Shown here piece by piece: positions 56,601 to 63,964 of a stretch of DNA of 64,000 nucleotides. The DNA lies in assembly GCA_029706075.1 (NCBI GenBank), contig JAINUG010000052.1:4963998-5027997 (forward strand), in the 5' to 3' direction. The notes under the pieces were generated by a model. It had not been told where the DNA came from, did no database searches, and saw nothing but the letters and a program-made list of their open reading frames with translations. The number at the start of each line of letters is the position of its first letter. Position 1 is the stretch's first letter. This stretch comes from Aldrovandia affinis (taxonomy: Eukaryota; Chordata; Actinopteri; Notacanthiformes; Halosauridae). Both the position numbers and the translations under genes were made by a program.

Positions 56601-57244
56601 TAGCTGAACATCTGCTACCTCTGTCAGGAGAGAAAAGCTCCTCATCTGTGGTGAGGAGTTCGGGTGACTGAGCCATTCGGCTCTTGAAGATCTTGGGAGT
56701 GGAGAAGATCTGGCTGTCCGCAGCGGTGTTTCCCAGCGGTGTGCTGGCCATTCCCTCTTGCACACACGTCTTCCTCGATGCCTCCGGCCCATCAGATGAA
56801 GCATCGTCTCTGGCGGATTTTGCCGTCAGCACCTCAAACCAGTCTGGGCAAAGTGGCCCCAACTCTTCCAAAAGGGAGGCTTGGTGAAAAGCAAGCAAAT
56901 GACAACAAATATCAGTGACATCACCAAATCATCTACAAACATCTGTACATCTCAACAGCTGCGTAGTGCAGTTATTAAGGAAGAGAACTGGTAACAGGTA
57001 AGGAACATGCAGGTTCAAATCCTTGGTGGGGCACTAGCTGTTGTACACGTGAACAAGGCATGTACCCTTGATTGGTTCAGTAAATATTACTTTGTATATA
57101 AACACAAATAATACATTATCTGCAATTTGAGTTTCTCTATGAAATCCTGCGTCTGGATAGAGGAGAGAATATTGAGAATACCTCACCTTCAGCAATGTGA
57201 CACTGGAAGGCTTCGAACATATTTAAATGTGTTCTTGTATCCAT
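38151..57244 (-). CDS. brca2: BRCA2, homologous-recombination mediator (whole gene)
   Basis: Twenty-five coding exons, listed separately, join to about 3119 codons (human 3418). Order along the protein: PALB2-binding N-terminus (exons 2-3), about twelve BRC-type RAD51-binding repeats (exon 11), helical domain (15-17), OB1 (17-18), OB2 with tower (19-23), OB3 (24-25), and a C-terminal RAD51-binding/CDK-site region (27). Splice phases agree with the human gene throughout, and exons 12, 13, 16, 17, 19 and 24 have identical lengths. BRCA2 loads RAD51 onto RPA-coated single-stranded DNA in double-strand-break repair and protects stalled forks. Peculiarities: two compensating one-base frame breaks in exon 11, a short exon 15, a GC donor after exon 19, and no separate human-type exon 6. 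Identity is certain; exons 4-7 and the end of 15 are less sure. Confidence 0.96.
39129..39239 (-). CDS. brca2: brca2 exon 26
   Basis: This 111-nt exon is bounded by gaacag|GGCAAC and AAAATG|gtaagt, phase 0 at both ends. It encodes [20 protein letters not shown] and [17 protein letters not shown]. The start resembles human GTGNKLLMSS. Confidence 0.85.
39498..39754 (-). CDS. brca2: brca2 exon 25 (OB3)
   Basis: This 257-nt exon is bounded by gatacag|GCCCTTCG and GTCCAG|gtgcca. It encodes [28 protein letters not shown], and [20 protein letters not shown]. Human has LAPFVYLSDECYN, ASNLQWRP and LFAGDFSVFSASPKEGHFQ. Confidence 0.93.
40295..40433 (-). CDS. brca2: brca2 exon 24 (OB3)
   Basis: This 139-nt exon has the same length as in human. 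It is bounded by cttaaag|GTTTCT and ACACG|gtgagt. It encodes [20 protein letters not shown] and [17 protein letters not shown], against human SEVDLIGFVVSVVKK. Confidence 0.95.
41119..41260 (+). mobile_element. tRNA-derived SINE, family C, in brca2 intron 23
   Basis: The sequence tctgtgtaggtagagcatgg (box A region) and ttgtgggttcgattcccatt (box B) are followed by aaaaatgtatgcatgcacta and the L2-type tail gctttggataaaagcatctg. It ends about 20-40 bases from the exon 23 donor. Confidence 0.85.
41282..41448 (-). CDS. brca2: brca2 exon 23 (OB2)
   Basis: This 167-nt exon is bounded by tctccag|TGTACCTG and GTTCTG|gtacct. It encodes [30 protein letters not shown] and [15 protein letters not shown]. 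Human has [29 protein letters not shown]. Confidence 0.95.
41567..41613. repeat. GT/CA microsatellite in brca2 intron 22
   Basis: About 23 GT units lie 28 bases into the intron after exon 22. On the transcribed strand it is a CA run. Confidence 0.95.
41641..41842 (-). CDS. brca2: brca2 exon 22 (tower)
   Basis: This 202-nt exon is bounded by atccccag|TCCCAC and AGCAACG|gtgagc. It encodes [20 protein letters not shown] and [20 protein letters not shown]. Human has [20 protein letters not shown] and SRDVTTVWKLRIVSYS. Confidence 0.95.
42620..42732 (-). CDS. brca2: brca2 exon 21 (tower)
   Basis: This 113-nt exon is bounded by ctgcag|TGAGGACC and CTGGAG|gtgaag. It encodes [20 protein letters not shown] and [17 protein letters not shown]. 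Human has [23 protein letters not shown]. Confidence 0.93.
42757..42983 (-). mobile_element. tRNA-derived SINE, family B, in brca2 intron 20
   Basis: The minus strand reads ggcggcggtgttgtgtaatgg (box A), gtaggttcgattcccaggtg (box B), ggggcactgcagttgtatcc, and ends in gctctggataagagctctct. It sits 25 bases upstream of the exon 21 acceptor. Confidence 0.87.
43058..43205 (-). CDS. brca2: brca2 exon 20 (OB2/tower base)
   Basis: This 148-nt exon is bounded by caaacag|TGGATGG and CAGGAGG|gtaagt. It encodes [20 protein letters not shown] and [19 protein letters not shown]. Human has [22 protein letters not shown]. Confidence 0.95.
43570..43725 (-). CDS. brca2: brca2 exon 19 (OB2), with GC donor
   Basis: This 156-nt exon has the same length as in human. 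Acceptor gtttcag|ATTTCC. It encodes [36 protein letters not shown] and [13 protein letters not shown]. To join YPTQ to WMEK as in human (YPIQ|WMEK), the donor must be CAG|gcctgt, a GC rather than GT site. Confidence 0.92.
43814..44195 (-). CDS. brca2: brca2 exon 18 (OB1)
   Basis: This 382-nt exon (human 355) is bounded by tttag|GTACGAC and CTCAAG|gtgaga. It encodes [51 protein letters not shown] and [21 protein letters not shown] Pro/Ser-rich insert after LVLCV accounts for the extra length. Confidence 0.96.
44280..44345 (+). mobile_element. L2-type tail fragment in brca2 intron 17
   Basis: The sequence aatcgctctggataggaacg followed by tctgccaaatgcc is a mutated copy of the LINE/SINE tail. 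Nothing of the body is recognisable. Confidence 0.6.
44388..44558 (-). CDS. brca2: brca2 exon 17 (helical domain/OB1)
   Basis: This 171-nt exon has the same length as in human. It is bounded by cctcag|GGCCCTG and TACAG|gtactt. It encodes [40 protein letters not shown] and [12 protein letters not shown]. Human has [24 protein letters not shown]. Confidence 0.97.
44839..45026 (-). CDS. brca2: brca2 exon 16 (helical domain)
   Basis: This 188-nt exon has the same length as in human. It is bounded by ccccag|CTCTAT and TACAG|gtgcgt. It encodes [20 protein letters not shown], then [20 protein letters not shown] and EEFY. Human has [25 protein letters not shown]. Confidence 0.97.
45155..45600. mobile_element. 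Composite family A SINE remnants in brca2 intron 15
   Basis: The left part (45155-45240) matches the tail end of family A on the minus strand (ttctcccaatttagttgcca on plus). The right part (about 45420-45600) matches the plus-oriented copy at 63.4-63.7 kb (ggtgagccggcacgagctcg, then atagagacgggcagcgag and aagtaaataaaggga). Box B-like ggggaatcaaaccccggtc lies at 45421-45440. Two copies appear to have been inserted in opposite directions. The right end lies about 45 bases from the end of exon 15. Confidence 0.65.
45645..45763 (-). CDS. brca2: brca2 exon 15, apparently shortened
   Basis: Acceptor gttcacag|ACCCCGGG. One base from exon 14 completes Asp, then [20 protein letters not shown] and [15 protein letters not shown]. 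Human has [28 protein letters not shown]. After PGSL the similarity fades. The only nearby phase-0 GT is CCTGGG|gtggcc at 45644, giving 119 nt instead of 182 in human. The start is firm; the end is a best guess. Confidence 0.65.
46060..46160. repeat. TTATAT/ATATTA low-complexity tract in brca2 intron 14
   Basis: About 100 bases of tattatatta units, followed by tttattatatta. Confidence 0.85.
46368..46873 (-). CDS. brca2: brca2 exon 14
   Basis: This 506-nt exon (human 428) is bounded by ctctgcag|TGACCAG and CCCTCAG|gtaact. It contains [27 protein letters not shown] and [14 protein letters not shown], three copies of the F.PPF(K/R) motif, of which human has one (VFVPPFKTK). It joins in phase to exons 13 and 15. 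Confidence 0.93.
46994..47063 (-). CDS. brca2: brca2 exon 13
   Basis: This 70-nt exon has the same length as in human. It is bounded by ctttcag|TTACATT and CCCTGG|gtaggt. In phase it reads [20 protein letters not shown] followed by PPG. Human has TIKDRRLFMHHVSLEPITC. Confidence 0.95.
47157..47252 (-). CDS. brca2: brca2 exon 12
   Basis: This 96-nt exon has the same length as in human. It is bounded by ccaatag|ACCAAC and CCAAATG|gtgcga. It encodes [20 protein letters not shown] and [11 protein letters not shown]. Human has PSIKRNLLNEFDRIIENQ. Confidence 0.94.
47429..52081 (-). CDS. brca2: brca2 exon 11, the BRC-repeat exon
   Basis: The exon is 4653 nt (human 4932), bounded by ttattcaag|GAGAACC and TTTACAG|gtatga. 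Outer phases are correct, but the reading frame changes twice: one extra base in a G5A4 run at 50052-50060 and one missing base in an A5 run at 48190-48194. The three frames together carry about twelve BRC-type repeats with the RAD51-contacting F..A core (FKTA, FQTA, FSTA, FRTA, FTTA). The block [18 protein letters not shown] (around 50810-50870) matches human [20 protein letters not shown], and the 3' end has [17 protein letters not shown], like human VEIAKAFMEDDELTD. The two shifts cancel, so the downstream exons stay in phase; sequencing or assembly indels are the simplest cause. Confidence 0.93.
48065..51457 (-). other. brca2: Array of about twelve BRC repeats within brca2 exon 11
   Basis: Approximate positions and cores, in protein order: 51375-51457 [13 protein letters not shown]; 51057-51147 [13 protein letters not shown]; 50361-50457 [14 protein letters not shown]; 49827-49912 [13 protein letters not shown]; 49453-49538 [12 protein letters not shown] (degenerate); 49279-49373 [13 protein letters not shown]; 49110-49201 [13 protein letters not shown]; 48925-49021 [13 protein letters not shown]; 48749-48841 [13 protein letters not shown]; 48594-48680 [13 protein letters not shown]; 48416-48509 [13 protein letters not shown]; 48065-48163 [16 protein letters not shown] repeats bind RAD51 through the F..A motif, mimicking the RAD51 oligomer interface. 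Mammals have eight. At least three here lack the Phe or Ala and may not bind. Confidence 0.85.
52177..53031 (-). CDS. brca2: brca2 exon 10
   Basis: This 855-nt exon (human 1116) is bounded by caacag|AAGTGAATG and CCATGTCCAG|gtaaga. It is acidic and low in complexity, as in other vertebrates. It includes [20 protein letters not shown] and [19 protein letters not shown]; the latter resembles human STLKKKTNKFIYAIHDE. It joins in phase to exons 9 and 11. Confidence 0.92.
53897..53990 (-). CDS. brca2: brca2 exon 9
   Basis: This 94-nt exon is bounded by ctttcag|TTTGTG and CCCTCTG|gtgagt. It encodes [20 protein letters not shown] and [11 protein letters not shown]. Phase 0 in and phase 1 out, as in human exon 9. 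Confidence 0.85.
54498..54523 (-). CDS. brca2: brca2 exon 8 (26-nt microexon)
   Basis: It is bounded by ctctgcag|CCAAAG and CGCCCA|gtaagc, and encodes (T)KEEDNTRP. Human exon 8 (50 nt) starts VRNEEASE. The phases (1 in, 0 out) are the human ones, which supports this very short exon. Confidence 0.75.
54609..54710 (-). CDS. brca2: brca2 exon 7
   Basis: It encodes [20 protein letters not shown] and [13 protein letters not shown], ending CTGA|gtaagg. Human has [33 protein letters not shown]. The acceptor ctttctcag|CCAAAC (54710) joins in phase to the exon at 55120-55166. An alternative acceptor, cttgtag|GCTTTC (54720), would fit a human-type phase-0 junction with an exon 6 I could not find. Confidence 0.85.
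55120..55166 (-). CDS. brca2: brca2 exon 5 (or 5/6), tentative
   Basis: This 47-nt exon is bounded by ttttgcag|CCAAAC and ATTTTG|gtaagt. In phase it reads [15 protein letters not shown], resembling human PVVLQCTHVTP and LFHTPKF only loosely. Splice sites and phases on both sides fit. Confidence 0.6.
55372..55441 (-). CDS. brca2: brca2 exon 4, tentative
   Basis: This 70-nt exon (human 109) is bounded by aatgcacag|GAGGTG and AAAGACAG|gtaatt. It reads [20 protein letters not shown] and AKD. Phase 1 in and 2 out agree with human exon 4. A pyrimidine run precedes the acceptor. Confidence 0.65.
56619..56879 (-). CDS. brca2: brca2 exon 3 (PALB2-binding)
   Basis: This 261-nt exon (human 249) is bounded by caccaag|CCTCCC and GACAGAG|gtagca. 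It encodes [20 protein letters not shown], matching human DLGPISLNWFEELSSEA; the Trp and Phe that bury in the PALB2 WD40 propeller are kept. Further on it has [19 protein letters not shown], as human NLFKTPQRKPS. Confidence 0.95.
57187..57244 (-). CDS. brca2: brca2 exon 2 (start codon)
   Basis: ATG at 57244-57242, then [19 protein letters not shown] and the donor GAAG|gtgagg. It aligns with human PTFFEIFKTRCNKA. An upstream in-frame ATG (57265, MFGFSQR) exists, but the likely acceptor tctcaaag|GATGG falls between the two, which favours the downstream one. Confidence 0.85.
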
Positions 57245-57787
57245 CCTTTGAGAAAACCCAAACATAGCTTCAGCTAGATGAACAGTGAACTATATAAGCA
57301 TTTAATTTAGAAAGGAGTGACAGCAAGCTACCTTTTATGGCTATTGGAAAAAACAGATAACGTTACATTTTAAAACCTACACTGCTAACTATGTAGCAAA
57401 CTAGCTCATCTACAAGGCATAACAAAATACAGCCTAAATAATGTATAGCTGGTTAGCTGTCGAAGATTAAAAGTTTTTTTACTTGTTCGTACCTGGACAA
57501 CAACTAGCTATATTTTAGGTGGTTAACATGACTCCACTGTCCCTCATTTGGACATAGCTCGAGCTAGCAAACAAAACAGTGTTAGAAGACAGTGTTAAAA
57601 TATTCAAATATAAGGTTACTTAACAATCCCAAGCTAACAGGTTAGCTGTCGTGACCTTCTGAAAGTCGCAATGCTAACTAGCTAACATAAACATATTCTG
57701 GCTATTATAGCGAGATAGCTAATGTTAGCGAACTTGGTGAGCTACAAATTACAGGACAAAATAATCGCGAAAGGATAATGGAAATAC

Positions 57788-57960
57788 CTTCTTCATAGCA
57801 TCAAAGAAACCGTTTCTTTACACGCATACTCGTGCTACTTTGCTAAATAAAACATCGTTCTTTATTTCTCCAGACTCGAGACATTACTACTCGTCCTACC
57901 AGCTATCTCTGTTTTACAATACGCGCCGCGCCACCAAACACTGAAAGACGGAAAAGGGAA
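57788..57960 (-). promoter_or_regulatory. brca2: Candidate brca2 non-coding exon 1 and promoter
   Basis: The minus strand has the donor AAGAAG|gtattt at 57788, preceded by a CG-rich patch (gcgccgcgcc on plus near 57920). A CCAAT box (plus ccaat at 57970-57974, gattgg on minus) and GC-rich gtgggtgggac follow upstream. The transcript start is not determined. Confidence 0.5.
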
Positions 57961-58037
57961 GTTTTTAAGCCAATCAAGGGGCTGCTTTAGTCGCAGTGGG
58001 TGGGACAATGACAACGCCAAATGCGCATGCTTGCCAT

Positions 58038-58065
58038 GTTGCCATGCTGGAATTGGCATGGCAAC
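58038..58065. promoter_or_regulatory. Interrupted palindrome resembling an RFX X-box
   Basis: The arms gttgccatgc (58038-58047) and gcatggcaac (58056-58065) are perfect inverted repeats with an 8-base spacer, about 250 bases upstream of the brca2 leader. Each half equals an RFX half-site (GTTGCC), but the spacing is longer than the usual 0-3 bases. Confidence 0.4.
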
Positions 58066-58202
58066 AGAGTTGAACAAATGGGATAGAATATGCATTAAAG
58101 TGGCTGTGACCTGTATGACTGTCCCATATAGTCGGATGAGGACGATTTTTTCCACCCAGGTCATCTGAACCTCAAACCGTGTAGTACTGTGGGAATACTG
58201 TG

Positions 58203-59325
58203 GGAATTTCTGCTCATGGTTTTTCCTATCACTGTTATGCTGATGACACTCAACTCTTTCTCTCCTTCCCTCCATCTGATACCCAGGTCCCGGCACGGAT
58301 CTCTGCATGCTTGGCTGACATCTCCGCATGGATGTCCACCCACCACCTGAAGCTGAACCTGGGGAAGACAGAGCTGCTCTTCTTCCCTGCGAAGGGCTCC
58401 CCGATGATTGATGCGTCAATCACCGTGGAAGGCTCCATAGTGTCTCCGTCTCAGTCTACCAGGAGCCTTGGAGTGAACCTGGACAACCAGCTGTGCTTCT
58501 CGAGCCATATTGCAGCGATCACTCGGACCTGCCGTTTCTCCCTCCACAACATCCGGAGGATCCGACCGTTCCTCACCCAAGAGGCCACTCAACTCCTGGT
58601 CCAGGCCCTGGTGATCTCTCGTCTGGACTACTGCAATTCCTTGCTGGCAGGCCTTCCGGCCTGTGCCATCAAGCCTCTGCAACTAGTCCAGAACGCTGCC
58701 GCTCGCCTGGTGTTCAACCAGCCGAAGTTCACCCACGTCACCCCTCTACTCTCCTCTCTGCACTGGCTCCCCATTGCAGCACGCATCAGATTCAAGTCAC
58801 TGGTGCTTGCTTTTCAAGCGGCCAGAGGTACTGCTCCCCCATACCTCCAGTCACTCATCACTCCCTACACCCCGCCCAGACTCCTCCGCTCCGCCTCCTC
58901 TGGCAAACTGACTGCCCCATCCCTCCGGGCGCCTGGCAGCCGCTCCTCGCGGTCTCGCCTCTTTCTCTGTCCTGGTGGAACGACCTCCGCTGGTCAGGAC
59001 GAATCCTCAATCAATCGAGACTCAGGACTTCAGACTCACTACCACTGAACACTGCCCAACTAGTCAATCTGTCGTTACCACTGTTTACTTGTTCTACACT
59101 ATTTATTTAAAAAAAAAAATAAAAAAAAAAAAAAACACCCACTAACCTTTTCTTTCCCAGTGTTACAGGTATGATACGCAGATGCCTGCAATGATGTCTA
59201 TTGCTGTATTACTGCACCGATCTTGTGCGCTAACTATGATTGTTCTTACCTTGTATTGATGCACATCTTGTAAGTCGCTCTGGATAAGAGCGTCTGCTAA
59301 ATGCTTAAAATGTCAAATGTAAAAA
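58203..59325 (+). mobile_element. L2-clade LINE, 5'-truncated
   Basis: It starts within the RT domain (FSYHCYADDTQLFLSF). It keeps HHLKLNLGKTELLFF, ISRLDYCNSLLAGLPACAIK, LSSLHWLPIAARI and the WN(D)LRW region, which is frame-shifted near 58980. The 3' UTR holds an A-rich patch (59107-59136) and ends in gtcgctctggataagagcgt. Same family as 31.9-33.1 kb but a separate insertion. Confidence 0.9.
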
Positions 59326-59870
59326 TGAATAGACTGAAGAATAACAGAAGCATTTTACGGTCGGAAATTCAAGTGTAAGGAAAGATCATTTGATTTAGGT
59401 TGACCACTTGAGGCCAAGATTTCCAAGGGCAAAACGGCCTGTAAACCCACGTTTTGAGGTAAAATCAAAAGTGTATTTTTAAACATGTAAATGCTGTAAA
59501 TATAAAACGAATCAATACAAGTTTTTTGCCCAAAATCTAGAGGATTTATATTCAAAATGTACTTTTTTGTATTTATTTTCTCTTTCTCCTTGCTTATTTA
59601 TTTTATTAAAGCCTTTATTTTATTTATTTATAACGTCATTTAAAACATACGGATCTATAGTAAGATGTATCAGCCATATGAAATATCCAATACTTTCTGT
59701 TTAGTAATTTAGAAATTTACTACATACTGTATCAAATAATAATAATAATAATAATTTTAGCTCTTTTCTATGCAACTTCAAATATAAATTTTTCTTGTAC
59801 AAATCTAGCCATCGTGCTGTTTTTACAAACCATTTAAAAGGACAGTAAAACATGCATACCCTTCTAAAAC

Positions 59871-60024
59871 AGTGGTTCTCAATCCTGGTCCTGGAGAGCC
59901 GCAGGGTGTGTTGGTTTTTGTTGTAACTCAATACTAAGTTAACTCACTTCACTTGTTTTTTTAAGGTGAAAACAAAAACCAGCAGACCCTGTGGCTCTCC
60001 AGGAGCAGGATTGAGGACCATTCG
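59871..60024. mobile_element. Palindromic miniature element (MITE)
   Basis: The left arm gtggttctcaatcctggtcc and tggagagccgcagggtgtg returns inverted on the right as ccctgtggctctccagga and gcaggattgaggaccattc, with roughly 50-bp arms and about 50 bases between. No coding capacity. Confidence 0.75.
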
Positions 60025-60066
60025 TCTAACTCAGCCCTGGGGCCCCCCTGTGTATGCTGGTTTTCA

Positions 60067-60230
60067 GTGGTTCTGTGTAGCTCAGTAGGTAGAGCATGGC
60101 GTTGGCAATGCTTAGGTTGTGGGTTCAATTCCCACTGGGACCACATATACTGAAAAATGTATGCATTCACTACTTTAAGTTGCTTTGGATAAAAGCGTCT
60201 GTTAAATGGCGTATATATTACTATATTATA
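60067..60230 (+). mobile_element. tRNA-derived SINE, family C
   Basis: The sequence ctgtgtagctcagtaggtag (intact box A), ttgtgggttcaattcccact (box B), then aaaaatgtatgcattcacta and the L2-type tail ttggataaaagcgtctgtta. The tRNA-like part is better preserved than at 41.1 kb, but the 3' half lacks a tRNA acceptor stem, so it is not a tRNA gene. Confidence 0.87.
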
Positions 60231-60959
60231 TTTTCATTCCAACCACAAATGCAACCTCTGAATTGTAATGAGCTGTTAGTTGTTCTTAATTAGATACTTT
60301 TAATGTCTATTGAGGGATGATTTCTTGTCTTAAGTTATGCATGGCATGAAGAATCAATGTCCCATATTCACATCCTAGAACTTTTAATCAGTTAGATCAA
60401 CTTGTGCTTTAATTTTCTGTAATTTACTATAGAACGATAATGATTTCTTTAGAAATAGGTTACATTTTTAAATTGATTCAATTGTAGACTGACAAATGAA
60501 GTCAGCGCAGTCCCAATTGCTTAAAGTTTAGACACCTAGTCACTGAAACTAAACCATTTGACAACAAAGACTTTTCCACAACTTAATTGTGGAAATCAAG
60601 TTGCCAAACTTACATTGGCAACTTAATATTAGGTAGGTACATGGAGAGGCCAGTGTGTAACATGGGACAGCCTCAGCAGTCTGTGCTATGTCAGCATGTC
60701 TAAAAGATGAGCAGAAAGGGGGTGTAGTGGAGTAGGACTGACAGTACCATAACACAGCATAGAACAGGGTTGTTAAATCACAGATGATGGAAACAGCCAA
60801 ATAATGTCTGTTCCTTTGTTCTGCGGTCTCTGTCCTGGGAAAATTGAATAATAATTTAAAGTGCATGAAGTATGCTTGTGTTTGTCCTCATTCTACATAA
60901 GGAACGTGAACATCACTTTATTCTTCAGCTGTAGTAAATTAGAAATGTTTCATAGACCA

Positions 60960-62187
60960 GTATTTGTAATTTTTATTTCGTTACATAAGTGTACAGAACA
61001 CAAACCAAAATTACTTCACAAAAGCGGTAAAAGTATTTACATGATGAAAAACCTACATTGATACTCCTTATGGAAGCTTTAAAAAGTGTGCAATTATACC
61101 TTTTATTTTTATTTTTACATGCACACCATTTCTGTTGTTTGACAGCAAATTAAAAAATAAAATCTCATCAGCTTGAGCAAAGCTCCCTTTCGCACTATAT
61201 ACAAATGTATCTTTCAGTTAAAATATGAATTTCTTATGTTCATAAATACTTCTAATACATTTCATCGTACATAAAATATGCATGCTTGGCAGTTTTAACA
61301 GACAGAACGTGAACATTTGTTTTCATCCTATAAAACTACTAAGTTCCAATGCATGTCGCTTTCTTGATAATATAAATAACAACTCTAGAAGCAAATTAAC
61401 TACACAGTAGAAAGCAAACACCAGTAAAAAGTATCAGGACCAATCTCTTAAGTGACAGATGACCTATGACGGCATCCAGTTCTTTGAGACAGTAGCTTTG
61501 AAATATTGTCAAAGTAGTTTAGCGTGTATGCATAAATCGTTGCGTTACAGTGTTCAATGGATGGTAGTCTGGTTACAGTTTGGTTCACAAATACGCAGGC
61601 TCTCAGCTTTGAACCAAGCAATGAAAAAAATAATATTCAGCATCATGTCGCCTGTTACTCTGTTCTTCAGATTTCAAGTAGCCAAAAGCACTAGAATTCA
61701 AAACACATTCTTTCAATGATACAGTAAAAGTCTTTCACTTGAGTGAAGCATTGCACGTTTCCCCCAAAACATTTAAAATAGCAAACATCGGCAGAAGAAG
61801 AATAACTTAATTTAACTTTGGTATGTCCTTTTGTTAGGTGTGGAAGTTCTTGAGCTCAGTAGCAAGTGGTTGCCGGTGTGGCCGCCACTCTGTGATGTCA
61901 TCCTTAAATATTAGTGCAATAAAAGCGAAGGTTCTTCTGTTGGCGTCAGAAAACGCATTTCTCGCGCGTCGTCGCTTTTCGCTCCCACGGGTGCTGCGAG
62001 CGCGCCTGGAGGCCTGGGGACCGTTTGCATGTTCGGGAGCCCGCAACCGAGCGGAGCAGTGTCAGGACGGCACGCCCCAGTGTCCCCCACATGGGAGGGG
62101 AGCTTTTGGGGCCCTCCGCAGGGGGGGTGGGGTAGCAGCAGTGCCCCCAGGCAGGAGCAGGGGTTTGGGCCAGGCGCCCCGCTCCTG
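60960..62187 (-). other. fry: Probable 3' UTR of the fry-like gene
   Basis: AT-rich, gene-free sequence follows the stop codon on the minus strand and contains several AATAAA hexamers (for example tttatt on plus near 60970 and 61105). The exact end cannot be placed. Confidence 0.4.
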
Positions 62188-62670
<483 letters not shown>

Positions 62671-63401
62671 GCCCAGGTCTCAGGATGTTTCACATGTAAA
62701 TATATCAAGGCACCAGCCACTGAGCTTAACATTAGGCCCCCGGCAACGAAGATACACTTAATTCAATGGAAGTAGCATTATCAACGAAACCTGGTGGCAT
62801 TATTTTTGTAAGTGGACGTACCTTGTGAAATGTTGACTAATTTTGTGAATAAATGTATTTCTTAACATAATTCACCACTTGCGTATAAATTCCTTTTGCA
62901 AGTAGCCATGGTATAAGTGGGATAATGCACTGTGGACGAGTCCATTGCTGACAATAACATCACGACAGGGTGACGCGAAACTGACTGGAAGAGGTACATT
63001 GTCCTTTACATAACTATCGGTAGTCCGATCCCCACTCTTTCAGTAAACCATTGCACAACTTGCTACAATGCTGTACAACATCTGCACAGTGCCGTACAGC
63101 ATCTGCATGTGATTATTTTCACAGAGGTAAATTTCCCAATTTTCTCTTTTGCAATCACTGCTCCCCAGTGCTGCCCACACTGAAGTACAAACCCAGAGAT
63201 TTTCCAGAATGCTACCAAATATTTATCTTGTTATTTAGACCCCGACAAACCAAGTGAGGTGTGTTAACTGTAATCCAACCGCTTTTTTGTAACAACAAAG
63301 AGTATCGTACCCTGTGGCCCACAAGGACCAGGGTGCTCAATGAAAAAAGTGCCATTACAGTGCCACTGCAGGAGCAGCACAGAAAAGAGCCACGGGACAG
63401 C

Positions 63402-63739
63402 TGCCTATCATGGTTGCGGTTCGAAACCCGACTATACCAGACCGGCCCTGGTGGGGAGCCCCGATCAGGGGCAGCATTTGGTTCTCCGCTCCAGGAGGAG
63501 GGGGGAGGGTGAGCTGGCACGAGTTTGCTGAGAAGCACGTAAGGGTGTCTCCAGAACTTGGGTGGGGAATTCCATCTCGAAGGAAGTGGAGTTCGCTGCC
63601 CTTGGAGAATTAGCATGCCTTGTAGAGACGAGCGGCAAATTCGTGTGGGGAGGGCACATCGAAATAAATAGAGGGTATAATTGGCCACTAAATTGGGAAA
63701 AAAATGGGAAAAATCTGAAACAAAAAACGAAACAAAAAA
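63402..63739 (+). mobile_element. tRNA-derived SINE, family A, with target-site duplication
   Basis: 5'-truncated just before box B (tgcggttcgaaacccgac). It has the family body (ggtgagctggcacgagtttg) and ends in aaattgggaaaaaaatggga and a CAAAAAACG-rich tail. Direct repeats agccacgggacagc at 63388-63401 and 63740-63753 flank it and define the insertion exactly. The right end is about 30 bases from the fry exon donor. Confidence 0.9.
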
Positions 63740-63770
63740 AGCCACGGGACAGCGCAGGAGGGAGGCTCAC

Positions 63771-63964
63771 CTGCACTCGCGGATGTAGCGGATGGCGATG
63801 GTGAACTCGTTGTTCTTCAGGCCTTCCAGGATGGCCTGCACGGCAGCCTCGGAAGAGTTGAAGGTGGGGTCAGACAGGGGGCTCTCCAGTTTGCTGGCCA
63901 CAGAGGCCGCTGCTGCCTTCAGACTGGTCCTCAGGTCACCCAGCTCCCTGGACATGTTCAGCAA
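63771..63964 (-). CDS. fry: Penultimate coding exon of the furry-like (FRY) gene
   Basis: This 194-nt exon is bounded by ccctgcag|TTGCTG and TGCAG|gtgagc. It encodes LLNMSRELGDLRTSLKAAAA, SVASKLESPLSDPTFNSSEA and LEGLKNNEFTIAIRYIREC. The first half is heptad-like, fitting a C-terminal coiled coil. Orientation and position relative to brca2 are those of mammalian FRY. Confidence 0.7.

Larger units (their letters stand above)
59326..60959. other. Rest of the brca2-fry interval
   Basis: In mammals ZAR1L lies between BRCA2 and FRY. I see no zinc-knuckle ZAR C-terminus here, only a MITE, a family C SINE and AT-rich sequence. Confidence 0.5.

Noticed and set aside
60067-60150. A tRNA gene
   Set aside because: Boxes A and B are good, but there is no closing acceptor stem and the sequence continues into a SINE body and LINE-type tail.
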